14,018 bases of DNA, from NCBI GenBank assembly GCA_000431975.1, contig HF988610.1, positions 291-14,308 on the forward strand, given 5' to 3'. The translations under genes were made by a program, and so were the position numbers. Below the pieces are notes generated by a model. It made no database searches. It was not told the DNA's origin and saw only the letters and a program-made list of their open reading frames with translations. Shown piece after piece: positions 5,834 to 13,390 of the stretch (positions are counted from its first letter, which is position 1; every line of letters begins with the position of its first letter). Source of the stretch: Prevotella sp. CAG:924. Lineage in GTDB: Bacteria > Bacteroidota > Bacteroidia > Bacteroidales > Bacteroidaceae.

Positions 5834-7081
5834 ATGGCAGAAGAAATACAGACACGGGCCCAAAGCCCCTACAATTTTGAGCAATGCCTCAAATGCTCCA
5901 TCTGTACGGTCTATTGTCCCGTCTCAGCCGTGGAGCCGACTTATCCAGGACCCAAGCAGAGCGGTCCTGACAACGAGCGCTACCGTCTGAAGGATCCCGA
6001 ATTCTTCAACGAAGCACTGAAAATGTGTCTCAACTGCAAGCGTTGCGAGGTAGCATGTCCCGAGCACGTTGCCATCGGCGACATCATCCAGGCCGCACGC
6101 ATCAAATATAGCGAGCACAAACCGTCATTGCGCGATACCATGCTGGCATCCACGGATCTCGTTGGCACGCTGGCCCACACCTTCGCACCTATCACCAACT
6201 TTGCCTTAGGCCTGAAACCCGTGAAAGCTGTGATGGACGGCGTCATGAAGATCGACAAGCACCGTACCTTCCCCGCCTATTCTCTCCAGACCTTCGAGCA
6301 ATGGTATAAGAAGCACGCCGAGGAGCAGGAAGCCTATCCGAAACATGTCAGCTATTTCCACGGCTGCTACGCTAACTACAACTTCCCGCAGCTCTCCCGC
6401 GATCTTCTGAAGATCCTCAACGCATGCGGCATCGGCGTACGGCTGCTTGATCACGAGAAATGCTGCGGTGTAGCCATGATCGCTAACGGTCTGTACAAAC
6501 AGGCGACAAAACAAGGAAAGCACAACATCGATATCATGGAAGAAGCTGTCAATCGGGGCGAACCCGTACTGACGACAAGCAGCACCTGTACGTTCACCAT
6601 CCGTGACGAATATCCTCATCTGCTGAACATCGAGAACGGCAACGTACGCAACTCCATCATGCTCGCCACGCGCTGGCTCTACCAGCAGATCGAGGCAGGA
6701 CATCTGAAGCTGGCCTTCCGTAAGGATTTCCATCAGAAGTTGGCCTACCATACGGCCTGCCACATGGCCCGCATGGGTTGGGCGGTCTACTCGACCTCTC
6801 TGCTCAAAATGATACCCGGCGTAGAGCTTACCATGCTTGGCGACTGCTGTTGCGGTATTGCCGGTACCTATGGTTTCAAGAAAGAGAACTATAAACGTTC
6901 TCAAGCTATTGGCACACCGCTCTTCAATGAGATCAAAGAGCTCAGCCCTGACTTTGTCAGCTGTGACTGCGAGACCTGTAAATGGCAGATAGAGATGTCG
7001 ACCGGATATACCGTAAAGAATCCTATCTCCACCCTCGCAGAAGCACTCGACGTAGAGGCCACAAAACAGCTCAATCAATAG
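5834..7081 (+). CDS. glpC: Anaerobic G3P dehydrogenase, iron-sulfur subunit GlpC
   Basis: Membrane-associated electron-transfer subunit of GlpABC, of 415 residues, somewhat longer than the E. coli protein (about 396). Two 4Fe-4S ferredoxin motifs stand near the N-terminus: Cys18, 21, 24, 28 and Cys65, 68, 71, 75 (CLNCKRCEVACP). Two cysteine-rich CCG domains follow. The first has HGC (Cys178), KCCG (209-212) and Cys252. The second has TACH (Cys309), DCCCG (337-341) and CDCETC (377-382). This is the heterodisulfide-reductase-like architecture that delivers electrons to menaquinone. No long transmembrane helix is obvious, as expected for a peripheral anchor. It is the last gene of the tight glpABC block, followed by a hairpin at 7112-7144. 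Confidence 0.95.
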   Translation: MAEEIQTRAQSPYNFEQCLKCSICTVYCPVSAVEPTYPGPKQSGPDNERYRLKDPEFFNEALKMCLNCKRCEVACPEHVAIGDIIQAARIKYSEHKPSLRDTMLASTDLVGTLAHTFAPITNFALGLKPVKAVMDGVMKIDKHRTFPAYSLQTFEQWYKKHAEEQEAYPKHVSYFHGCYANYNFPQLSRDLLKILNACGIGVRLLDHEKCCGVAMIANGLYKQATKQGKHNIDIMEEAVNRGEPVLTTSSTCTFTIRDEYPHLLNIENGNVRNSIMLATRWLYQQIEAGHLKLAFRKDFHQKLAYHTACHMARMGWAVYSTSLLKMIPGVELTMLGDCCCGIAGTYGFKKENYKRSQAIGTPLFNEIKELSPDFVSCDCETCKWQIEMSTGYTVKNPISTLAEALDVEATKQLNQ

Positions 7082-7111
7082 AACAACCTGACAAGATCCT
7101 TTTCTATAACC

Positions 7112-7144
7112 GTTGTGTGCCGGGAGTGATCCCGGCCACACAAC
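7112..7144 (+). terminator. Long hairpin after glpC
   Basis: A 14-bp stem (7112-7125 with 7130-7144, one bulged C) closes on the tetraloop GTGA. What follows is ATCTCTAAAAAC, not a T-tract. It may be a leaky terminator or an mRNA-stabilising or processing hairpin that sets glpABC above the two downstream genes. Confidence 0.55.
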
Positions 7145-7253
7145 ATCTCTAAAAACATCATCACCACTGCTATAACCCGACACACTCTCCTATTCACTCC
7201 ATTCTGCTATCAACATATCTCTTAGCCACTTACCATCACTTCCTATCCAACAC

Positions 7254-7261
7254 TATATTCT
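7254..7261 (+). promoter_or_regulatory. Weak promoter-like element before the phosphodiesterase homologue
   Basis: TATATTCT, within CACTATATT which also occurs at the glpA promoter, departs from TAnnTTTG at the last two positions. It lies 42 nt before the ATG at 7303. ATCACTTCC, also found upstream of glpA and glpK, lies at 7235-7243. It could be an internal promoter or its decayed remnant. Confidence 0.2.
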
Positions 7262-7302
7262 CAAAGCCCTCTGGTTCTAATTCAGCATCAAAGGGTTAAA
7301 GG

Positions 7303-8139
7303 ATGGATTTCCTAGAGTACGACTTCGACAATGCCTATGTACAGGACGAGCAGGACACCGGCAACCGCCCCGGCGTGTACATCGAGTTCAAGGAGAGCTG
7401 GCTCAACCCCGGTAATATGGAACAGCGCGTTTATGATATTCTCGACGAGGAGGGATGGAACATTATCACCAAACCGGCCACCGAGACCGAATTCTACAAG
7501 AACGGCCGTGTAAATATCGGCAATACCAACGGCAAAGTGATTCTGCAGACCTTCTCCTTCGATGCCCTGCGCCGTGCATACGATGTCTTCCGTGGCAAGC
7601 TGCCCATGTGCTACCTCCTCTGGGTGAGCGATCCACCGTATGCCACCGATATCGCCTATGACACCCCCACCGGCTATGCAGCCTTCATCAAATGGGCACA
7701 GGATTATGGAGCCACCATCATCGGTCCGGCCATCTCGGGAGAACCTAATAACTATCCGGAAATGAACAATCCCTGGCAGGCATATATGATAAGGAAATCG
7801 GGCATGCTCAACCATCCCTATTCTTTCGACAGCTATGCACAGATATCCAAATATATGGGAATGTGGAACTACGGCAACGCTACAGAATTCGACGACCTGC
7901 TCCGCCTGCATATTCCTGCAACAGCATATTCAAAGGTTGGCGACCAAGACCTGCCTGTCTATATGGACGGCTCTTTCACCAACCGCTCGGAAATGTCCCT
8001 CCGTTATATGATCGAAAACGGATTCCGCTGCAACGCCAATCTGCCCAATCCGTTCCACCCCGGAAAGACTTTCGACAATTCGCAGGCGCCACATGAGGTA
8101 CCCGATGCTGTAGAGACGCTGGAACGTCTGGGATATTAA
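7303..8139 (+). CDS. N-terminally truncated GlpQ-type glycerophosphodiesterase homologue
   Basis: This 278-residue protein matches the C-terminal half of the glycerophosphodiester phosphodiesterase (GDPD) family. Visible are PGVYIEFKES (23-32, counterpart of the IExK strand with Glu28 and Lys30), KVILQTFSFDALRR (78-91, the IQSF strand), HPYSFDS (171-177) and DGSFTNRSE (222-230, the closing barrel strand). The N-terminal HRG motif, metal-binding acidic pair and HD motif are absent. An in-frame TAA at 7297-7299 closes the frame, and the 221-bp gap to glpC is too short for the missing half. AAAGGG at 7290-7295 could serve as ribosome site. A full-length enzyme would release G3P from deacylated phospholipids, fitting the locus, but this protein is unlikely to be catalytic. 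There is no signal peptide, unlike secreted GlpQ. It could be a remnant of a deletion, an assembly error, or a repurposed domain. Confidence 0.75.
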   Translation: MDFLEYDFDNAYVQDEQDTGNRPGVYIEFKESWLNPGNMEQRVYDILDEEGWNIITKPATETEFYKNGRVNIGNTNGKVILQTFSFDALRRAYDVFRGKLPMCYLLWVSDPPYATDIAYDTPTGYAAFIKWAQDYGATIIGPAISGEPNNYPEMNNPWQAYMIRKSGMLNHPYSFDSYAQISKYMGMWNYGNATEFDDLLRLHIPATAYSKVGDQDLPVYMDGSFTNRSEMSLRYMIENGFRCNANLPNPFHPGKTFDNSQAPHEVPDAVETLERLGY

Positions 8140-8175
8140 TAACATACCATCACTATAAATTAAAGAATATACATT

Positions 8176-9519
8176 ATGAAACGATATATCATAGTTGTTG
8201 CCATGGCGATGACTGCCATGAATCTCCCGGCACAGGACTTTGACACAGAGCCCACTGTTACGATAGAAAACGAGAAGAAAGAGATGAAATTTACCGTTGG
8301 CGCCCGCTTCATGGCTGATGCAGCCCTGTACCACACGGAGTTCACACCTCTGCAAAGTGGCGCTACAATCTCGGATGCGCGCATTCGTACCTCCATGCAG
8401 TATAAGGACTGGTACTTCTACGCCGATTTCGGATTCGGTGGCGGCAAATTCCAACAGAAGAATATCTTCCTCGAATATACTAAGGAGACCACCAACGGTG
8501 ACCGTCACATCTTCAAAGGCGGTTACTATAACGACCCTGCCGGATCAATGGCACGCAACACCTCTTTGGGAAGCTATCATTTCATCTCCCGTCCGGGTGT
8601 GACCAATGCCCTTGGTGACGGCCGTGAATTGGGTATCACCTACCGCTTCACCAATGACCGATGGATGGCCTATCAAGGTGTATTCACAGAAAACGAATAC
8701 AACACAGAGACCGCAGGCTACAATGGTCTTGTAGTGTCCGGACGTTGGATCTACCGGCCCGTCATCGACGATCATCAGACCCTGCATGTCGGACTGAGTG
8801 GACGTTTCTCGCACATCGGAGGCGGCGAGGTGTACAACAACGTACTCCGCAAAAGCCTTACTCTTTCACAATCGCTCGAGACTTATGTAGACAATGATCC
8901 TTCATTCGTAACAGCCACACTTCCCTGGGCCAACAACGTATGGAGCGGAGGTGTCGAGGCATTGTACCACAACAAGAATTTCTTCGTCAGAGGTGAATAT
9001 CTCCTGAAATATGTCACTAAGCAACGCGACAGCTATTCTCTCTTCATCGATGCGCAGAATAATATTGACGGTTGGGGGTCTCTCGAACTGTGGGAAAATG
9101 CCAATAAGTTGAAGAACAATACCTTTATGGGCGGTTACGTGGAAGCCGGCTACAAGATCTTCGGACATCCCTACACTTATGACAAGAAGGAGAGTCTTCT
9201 CGGTGGCCTTGACGGCCGATCTCTGGAGATCGTAGGACGCTTGAGCTACACCGGACTGAACAACCGCACAAAAGGTGAGTACTTCAATGCCGGACGCGGA
9301 CAATACTACTCCGCCGGACACATGGAAGACTGGCCGGGAACTGGCGCCACTACTGTGGGTGGCGGCAACATCTTATCGGCTACGGTCGGTATCAACTATG
9401 CTTTCAATAAGTTTGCCCAAGTGATGCTCGACTACACCTATCACCATCTCGACCGCGACCTCCTGCCCTACGATAAAAACTTCCATCAGGTGCAGGCCCG
9501 TCTGCAATTCGCGTTCTAA
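8176..9519 (+). CDS. Outer-membrane porin, porin O/P (OprP-like) family
   Basis: A 447-residue outer-membrane beta-barrel. A signal peptide covers about residues 1-19 (MKRYIIVVAMAMTAMNLPA), with mature Gln20 typical of Bacteroidota exports. Alternating hydrophobic strands run throughout, including GATISDARIRTSMQY and WYFYADFGFGGGKF, which resemble the phosphate-selective porin O/P family, and the protein ends in Phe (QARLQFAF), the usual outer-membrane sorting signal. It begins 36 nt after the phosphodiesterase homologue with no terminator between, so they are probably co-transcribed. A role in letting glycerol, G3P or glycerophosphodiesters into the periplasm is inference from position. The family is also annotated for phosphate and polyphosphate, and the substrate cannot be read from sequence. 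Confidence 0.8.
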   Translation: MKRYIIVVAMAMTAMNLPAQDFDTEPTVTIENEKKEMKFTVGARFMADAALYHTEFTPLQSGATISDARIRTSMQYKDWYFYADFGFGGGKFQQKNIFLEYTKETTNGDRHIFKGGYYNDPAGSMARNTSLGSYHFISRPGVTNALGDGRELGITYRFTNDRWMAYQGVFTENEYNTETAGYNGLVVSGRWIYRPVIDDHQTLHVGLSGRFSHIGGGEVYNNVLRKSLTLSQSLETYVDNDPSFVTATLPWANNVWSGGVEALYHNKNFFVRGEYLLKYVTKQRDSYSLFIDAQNNIDGWGSLELWENANKLKNNTFMGGYVEAGYKIFGHPYTYDKKESLLGGLDGRSLEIVGRLSYTGLNNRTKGEYFNAGRGQYYSAGHMEDWPGTGATTVGGGNILSATVGINYAFNKFAQVMLDYTYHHLDRDLLPYDKNFHQVQARLQFAF

Positions 9520-9555
9520 AATCCTCTTCATACCTTTACTATAAAATTCTATTGT

Positions 9556-9594
9556 GCCGGCCCTACCAGTAACTACTGGCAAGGCCGGCTTTCT
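9556..9594 (+). terminator. Intrinsic terminator after the porin gene
   Basis: Outer stem GCCGGCC / GGCCGGC (9556-9562 with 9583-9589) and inner stem CCAGT / ACTGG (9566-9570 with 9575-9579), followed by TTTCT. It lies 36 nt past the porin stop and closes the glpABC-to-porin unit. Confidence 0.85.
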
Positions 9595-9908
9595 GTCATA
9601 AATCATACGAAAATACATCTTGACCTGAGTCAGACGTTAGAGATCCTGAAGATTTCCCATGATTAGTCACTGTCTCCTTTTTCAAAGACATAGCAAGCCA
9701 CGTCGATAGAAGGAACTCCGACATGAGAGTAAAGACATCGGACCGCCGATAAAATAAATGTTTGCAGTCTAATACAATTGGAAAATTAACATTTCCCTAA
9801 CACAATTTTTCTATACCCTCAAAAAACAATCATCAAAAAAAATCACTTCCGACATAACCAAAACAACAGATAAAACACTTTCGAACGACAACTATAATCC
9901 TAAATAAG

Positions 9909-9950
9909 GTTAACAAAAAGACCAATATATAAATATAGTGCTTATATTTG
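9909..9950 (+). promoter_or_regulatory. Predicted glpK promoter
   Basis: TATATTTG at 9943-9950 matches the Bacteroidota -7 consensus. GTTAACAAAA (9909-9918) lies 24 nt before it, the same sequence and spacing as at glpA apart from one base. The start is expected near 9957. There is no good -33 TTTG. Confidence 0.55.
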
Positions 9951-9962
9951 CGAAGTAGAAAC

Positions 9963-9977
9963 GAAAGTAAAACTTTC
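9963..9977. promoter_or_regulatory. Candidate GlpR operator at the glpK transcription start
   Basis: GAAAGTAAAACTTTC is a perfect 6-3-6 palindrome about +6 to +20 from the predicted start, the same relative place as the palindrome in the glpA control region. The flanking GAAACG also occurs within the glpA palindrome (2886-2891). Repressor identity is inferred. Confidence 0.38.
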
Positions 9978-10021
9978 ACCTCGAAGCGATTTTAACAAAA
10001 AAAGAAAAACCTATATCCGGA

Positions 10022-10057
10022 ACAGTGTCTCCTTCATGAACGAAATACAGATACTGT
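10022..10057 (+). promoter_or_regulatory. glpK leader hairpin carrying CCTTCATGAA
   Basis: ACAGTGTCT (10022-10030) pairs with AGATACTGT (10049-10057) over 9 positions with one G-U pair. The 18-nt loop begins with CCTTCATGAA, identical to the 10-mer in the glpA leader. It lies about 70-105 nt upstream of the glpK start. Its function is unknown. Confidence 0.35.
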
Positions 10058-10128
10058 GTCGGAGTGCGGAGTGTATACATGAGACAAATATTCAAACATA
10101 CTAATAAAAAATAAAAACCAATCAAATT

Positions 10129-11616
10129 ATGGAACAGTACATCTTAGCACTCGATCAAGGCACAACAAGTTCAAGAACGGTAGTCTTCGACCATAACGGT
10201 CAGATCAAGGCAGTTGCACAAAAAGAATTCAAACAATATTTCCCAAAACCAGGTTGGGTGGAGCATAATCCTAATGAGATCTGGTCTTCTCAAGCCTCCA
10301 CCATCGCCGAAGCCATCTCTTCTATTGACATCAACGGTCTGGATATTGCCGGTATTGGCATCACCAACCAGCGCGAGACCACTATCGTATGGGATATCGA
10401 CACCGAAGAGCCAATCTACAACGCTATTGTATGGCAAGACCGCCGCACGGCAGAATTCTGCGACCAGCTGAAAGCACAAGGCCTGGTAGACATGATCCGC
10501 GACAAGACCGGCCTGATCCTTGATGCCTATTTCAGCGGTACGAAGATCAAATGGATCCTCGATAACGTGCCCGGCGCACGTAAGCGTGCCGAGCTGGGCA
10601 AGTTACGCTTCGGCAATGTTGACTCTTGGCTCATCTGGCGTCTGACGCGCGGCACCGTACATGTGACCGATGTCACTAACGCCTCACGTACCATGCTCTT
10701 CAACATCCACACGCTGAAATGGGATGAGGACCTGCTGAAGCTCCTCGACATCCCTGCATCCATGATGCCTGAAGTACATGGCTCCTCTGAAGTAATGGCT
10801 CATACGAAGTCGACCATCTTCGCCCACGAGGTTCCCATCTCCGGTGTTGCCGGCGACCAGCAGGCAGCCCTCTTCGGACAGATGTGTGTGGATCCGGGAG
10901 CCATCAAGAACACCTATGGTACAGGTTGCTTTGTCATGCTGAACATTGGCGAGAAGCCTGTCCTCTCCAAGAACAACCTCCTCACCACCATTGCCTGGAA
11001 GATTGGCGACAAGGTGAGCTATGCCCTTGAAGGCTCCATCTATGTAGGAGGCTCCGTAGTACAATGGTTGCGCGACGGACTGGGTATCATCAATAGTTCT
11101 AGCGAGGTAGAGGCCTTGGCATCTACCGTTCCCGACAGCGGCGGTGTATTCTTCGTACCCGCACTCACCGGTCTGGGTGCCCCCTACTGGGATCCGTATG
11201 CACGTGGCACCATCGTTGGCATCACCCGTGGCACGACAGCCGCCCATATCGCCCGCGCCGCTCTTGACGGCATCGCCTTCCAGACATACGACATCGCACA
11301 GGCCATGGCCAAAGACATGGGTCATGAGCTGACCGAACTGAAAGTGGACGGTGGTGCGTCACGCAACAATCTGCTAATGCAGTATCAGGCCAACTTGCTG
11401 GGTATCGATGTAGTCCGTCCGAAGATCACGGAGACAACTGCGCTCGGCGCCGCTTATCTCGCCGGACTGGCTGTCGGCTACTGGAAGGACATCAAAGAGC
11501 TCAAGGAGCAGTGGCAGGTAGAGCGCACCTTCACTCCGGAAGGCGACAGTGAATCTATTAAAGCGGCCAAAGAAGGCTGGAAAGAAGCTATCAGCCGTAC
11601 ACTGACTATCAAATAA
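10129..11616 (+). CDS. glpK: Glycerol kinase
   Basis: Cytoplasmic ATP-dependent kinase converting glycerol to sn-glycerol-3-phosphate, 495 residues (family about 500). Seen: phosphate-binding LDQGTTSSR (8-16), GITNQRETT (77-85), first FGGY signature YFSGTKIKWILDN (134-146), GDQQAALFGQ (242-251) with candidate catalytic base Asp243, ATP-site NTYGTGCF (261-268), second FGGY signature starting GTIVGITRG (360-368), and DGGASRNNLLMQ (407-418). The segment before the catalytic Asp, AHTKSTIFAHEVPISG, lacks the HFYG-type histidine phosphorylated by HPr in Firmicutes and the GGKGGTR loop used for fructose-1,6-bisphosphate control in E. coli, so neither regulation is expected. No Shine-Dalgarno; the leader is A-rich. 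glpF follows after a hairpin. Confidence 0.97.
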   Translation: MEQYILALDQGTTSSRTVVFDHNGQIKAVAQKEFKQYFPKPGWVEHNPNEIWSSQASTIAEAISSIDINGLDIAGIGITNQRETTIVWDIDTEEPIYNAIVWQDRRTAEFCDQLKAQGLVDMIRDKTGLILDAYFSGTKIKWILDNVPGARKRAELGKLRFGNVDSWLIWRLTRGTVHVTDVTNASRTMLFNIHTLKWDEDLLKLLDIPASMMPEVHGSSEVMAHTKSTIFAHEVPISGVAGDQQAALFGQMCVDPGAIKNTYGTGCFVMLNIGEKPVLSKNNLLTTIAWKIGDKVSYALEGSIYVGGSVVQWLRDGLGIINSSSEVEALASTVPDSGGVFFVPALTGLGAPYWDPYARGTIVGITRGTTAAHIARAALDGIAFQTYDIAQAMAKDMGHELTELKVDGGASRNNLLMQYQANLLGIDVVRPKITETTALGAAYLAGLAVGYWKDIKELKEQWQVERTFTPEGDSESIKAAKEGWKEAISRTLTIK

Positions 11617-11637
11617 TCCTCTATACACTTCTACTCC

Positions 11638-11669
11638 GGTGGGCAGTGCGCAAGCCTGCCCACCTTCTT
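11638..11669 (+). terminator. Hairpin between glpK and glpF
   Basis: Stem GGTGGGCAG / CTGCCCACC (11638-11646 with 11656-11664), 9 bp, followed by TTCTT. It lies inside a 123-bp gap. I see no clear promoter before glpF, so the hairpin probably lets part of the transcription pass and lowers glpF relative to glpK. Confidence 0.7.
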
Positions 11670-11739
11670 ACCTATATGGCACGCTGGCACGTTGTAGTCA
11701 ACCTGCCGATAAAACCAAAACTAATAACTAATCAACAAT

Positions 11740-12498
11740 ATGGATTATTCAATGACGACACAGTTCCTTATGGAACTAATTGGCACAGCAGTAATGATTA
11801 TTTTTGGAGATGGAGTATGCATGGCCACCGGCCTGAGCAAATCGAAGGCTTTCGGCGGCGGTTGGGTAGTTATCGCCATCGCCTGGGGTCTCGCAGTATG
11901 TATGGGCGTACTGATTGCCGGACCTTATACCGGTGCCCATCTTAACCCCTCTGTATCAGTAGGCTTAGCCGTCGCAGGTCTTTTCCCCTGGTACAAAGTC
12001 CCCGTCTACATCGTCGCGCAAATGATCGGCGGTTTCCTCGGAGCCGTCATTGTCTGGTTCTTCTATAAAGACCACATGAAGGAGAAAGACAACGATCCTG
12101 AGGGTATCCGAACCATGTTCTGCACTGAGCCTGCCATCCGCAACTATGGCGTCAACTTCTTCTCAGAGTTCCTGGCAACAGCCCTGCTGGTGTTCATCAT
12201 CATCAGCTTCAGCACTACCGGCAACTCAATGGACATGGATGCCGGACGAATCGGCTTGGCAGCCCTCGGTCCTGTGCCCGTCACCTTCCTGATCATCGCC
12301 TTGGGTATGTCACTGGGTGGTACCACAGGATATGCCATGAATCCCGCCCGCGACCTCTCGCCACGTATTGCTTTTGCCATCCTGCCAATCCCCAACAAGT
12401 GTAGTCCTGACTGGGCCTACAGCTGGGTTCCTGTCTTTGCTCCTGTTATCGGCGGCGCTGTTGCCGGTGCCTGCGGCACATGGCTGCTGTCATTGTAA
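11740..12498 (+). CDS. glpF: Glycerol uptake facilitator (aquaglyceroporin)
   Basis: Inner-membrane MIP-family channel for passive glycerol entry, 252 residues with six hydrophobic spans and two re-entrant pore loops. The first pore motif is GAHLNPSVSVG, with NPS (69-71) in place of NPA. The second is GYAMNPARDLSPR with NPA (201-203) followed by Arg204 and Asp205; the Asp after the Arg is the mark of glycerol-type rather than water-type channels. The start at 11740 has an A-rich leader and no Shine-Dalgarno; Met5 (11752) is an alternative. Its position after glpK is the common arrangement: facilitated entry followed by trapping as G3P. Confidence 0.95.
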   Translation: MDYSMTTQFLMELIGTAVMIIFGDGVCMATGLSKSKAFGGGWVVIAIAWGLAVCMGVLIAGPYTGAHLNPSVSVGLAVAGLFPWYKVPVYIVAQMIGGFLGAVIVWFFYKDHMKEKDNDPEGIRTMFCTEPAIRNYGVNFFSEFLATALLVFIIISFSTTGNSMDMDAGRIGLAALGPVPVTFLIIALGMSLGGTTGYAMNPARDLSPRIAFAILPIPNKCSPDWAYSWVPVFAPVIGGAVAGACGTWLLSL

Positions 12499-12511
12499 AA
12501 CTATATGTTTA

Positions 12512-12550
12512 GCGGACCGATAAAACTGTAGCGGCAGCCTATCGGTCCGC
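12512..12550 (+). terminator. Hairpin after glpF
   Basis: A perfect 11-bp stem, GCGGACCGATA (12512-12522) with TATCGGTCCGC (12540-12550), with a 17-nt loop. It is followed by CAACTTCTTATT, a poor T-tract, so readthrough into the next gene is plausible. Confidence 0.65.
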
Positions 12551-12599
12551 CAACTTCTTATTCCACGTTCTCTTATAAAACCTATAAAAACAATTGATT

Positions 12600-13355
12600 A
12601 TGAAAAAGATATTTCTCGCAGCACTCTGCCTTTTAGGCCTGATGGCAGTTCCTTCTACTGCCAACGCCCAGAAACTGCATGCCGTAGCGGGGCTTGAGTC
12701 TTCCCACCTCTGGCGCGGTCTGGAGGTCAGCAAGGGCGTGACGCTCAACAATGAGTTTGCCATCTCCGACAATAACAACCACTTCCGTTTCGGATTCTGG
12801 GGCGGCATACAAATCGACGGCGACTATAAAGAGGCCGACTGGTATGCCAGCTATACAACGGGCGGATTCAATATTGCCTTATGGGATATCTACAACTTCT
12901 CCGACGGCATCTATTCCAACGAGAAGCAATACAGATACTTCAACTGGGACAATCACAACACGGGGCACTTCCTCGACTTGAGCATAGGCTATAACTTCGG
13001 CAAGAAATTTCCTCTGCAGCTCACTTGGGCCACCATCATCGCCGGCCGCGACCGTGGTGTCCTCAACAAGCAGCAACTCTACACCACATGGGTACAGGCC
13101 GCCTACACCGTCTATGAAAACGACCAATGGAAGTTTGACGCATCTGTAGCCGGCAACTTCGCCCTCAACAACTACGAGGCCAACGACGGCCGCACCTTCT
13201 ATGGTGACAATGCAGGCATCAATGACATCCGTCTCGGAGCCACCTACAAACTGAAGATCGGCAAGCATCCGATGCCTATCACCTCACAAATGATGTTCAA
13301 TCCCGAAGCCAACAAGGCTTACTTCCGTGTAGCCATCAATCTCCTCGACTTATAA
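12600..13355 (+). CDS. Small outer-membrane beta-barrel protein, function unknown
   Basis: A 251-residue exported protein. The ATG at 12600 is chosen over an in-frame TTG at 12594 because it opens directly into a classic signal peptide: MKKIF, a hydrophobic core, then STANA with cleavage after Ala23 before Gln24. The mature part begins KLHAVAGLESSHLWRG and is made of alternating polar and hydrophobic strands rich in Trp, Tyr and Gly, suggesting about 8-12 strands. The SSHLWRG segment near the first strand resembles small outer-membrane barrels annotated only as conserved hypothetical. The protein ends in Leu-Asp-Leu rather than Phe. It starts 49 nt after the glpF hairpin and has no recognisable promoter, so it is probably read through from glpKF. 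A role in glycerol entry is inference from position only. Confidence 0.65.
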   Translation: MKKIFLAALCLLGLMAVPSTANAQKLHAVAGLESSHLWRGLEVSKGVTLNNEFAISDNNNHFRFGFWGGIQIDGDYKEADWYASYTTGGFNIALWDIYNFSDGIYSNEKQYRYFNWDNHNTGHFLDLSIGYNFGKKFPLQLTWATIIAGRDRGVLNKQQLYTTWVQAAYTVYENDQWKFDASVAGNFALNNYEANDGRTFYGDNAGINDIRLGATYKLKIGKHPMPITSQMMFNPEANKAYFRVAINLLDL

Positions 13356-13364
13356 TATCTTCAT

Positions 13365-13390
13365 CCGGCCGGGCCTGGCCCGGCCGGTTT
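13365..13390 (+). terminator. Intrinsic terminator closing the glpKF unit
   Basis: CCGGCCGGGCC (13365-13375) and GGCCCGGCCGG (13377-13387) are perfectly complementary, giving about 10 bp of pure G-C stem with a 3-nt loop, then TTTCC. It lies 10 nt past the stop of the outer-membrane gene. Confidence 0.85.

Larger units (their letters stand above)
9520..10128 (+). other. Control region between porin and glpK, no gene
   Basis: This 609-bp stretch holds the porin terminator, then an AT-rich region with several A-runs and the glpK promoter, start-site palindrome and leader hairpin listed separately. ATCACTTCCGA at 9842-9852 is shared exactly with the region upstream of glpA. I see no credible reading frame in 9600-9900. 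The predicted glpK leader is about 170 nt. Confidence 0.7.

Noticed and set aside
6206..7183. 325-codon minus-strand open frame opposite glpC
   Set aside because: It is antisense to clear Cys-motif coding sequence and runs through the post-glpC hairpin; its peptide has no family features.
10684..11325. 213-codon minus-strand open frame opposite glpK
   Set aside because: It lies within glpK, which matches both FGGY signatures; the antisense peptide shows nothing recognisable.
12594..12599. TTG start two codons before the small outer-membrane gene ATG
   Set aside because: The ATG at 12600 opens straight into a normal signal peptide; the TTG would only add Met-Ile before it.
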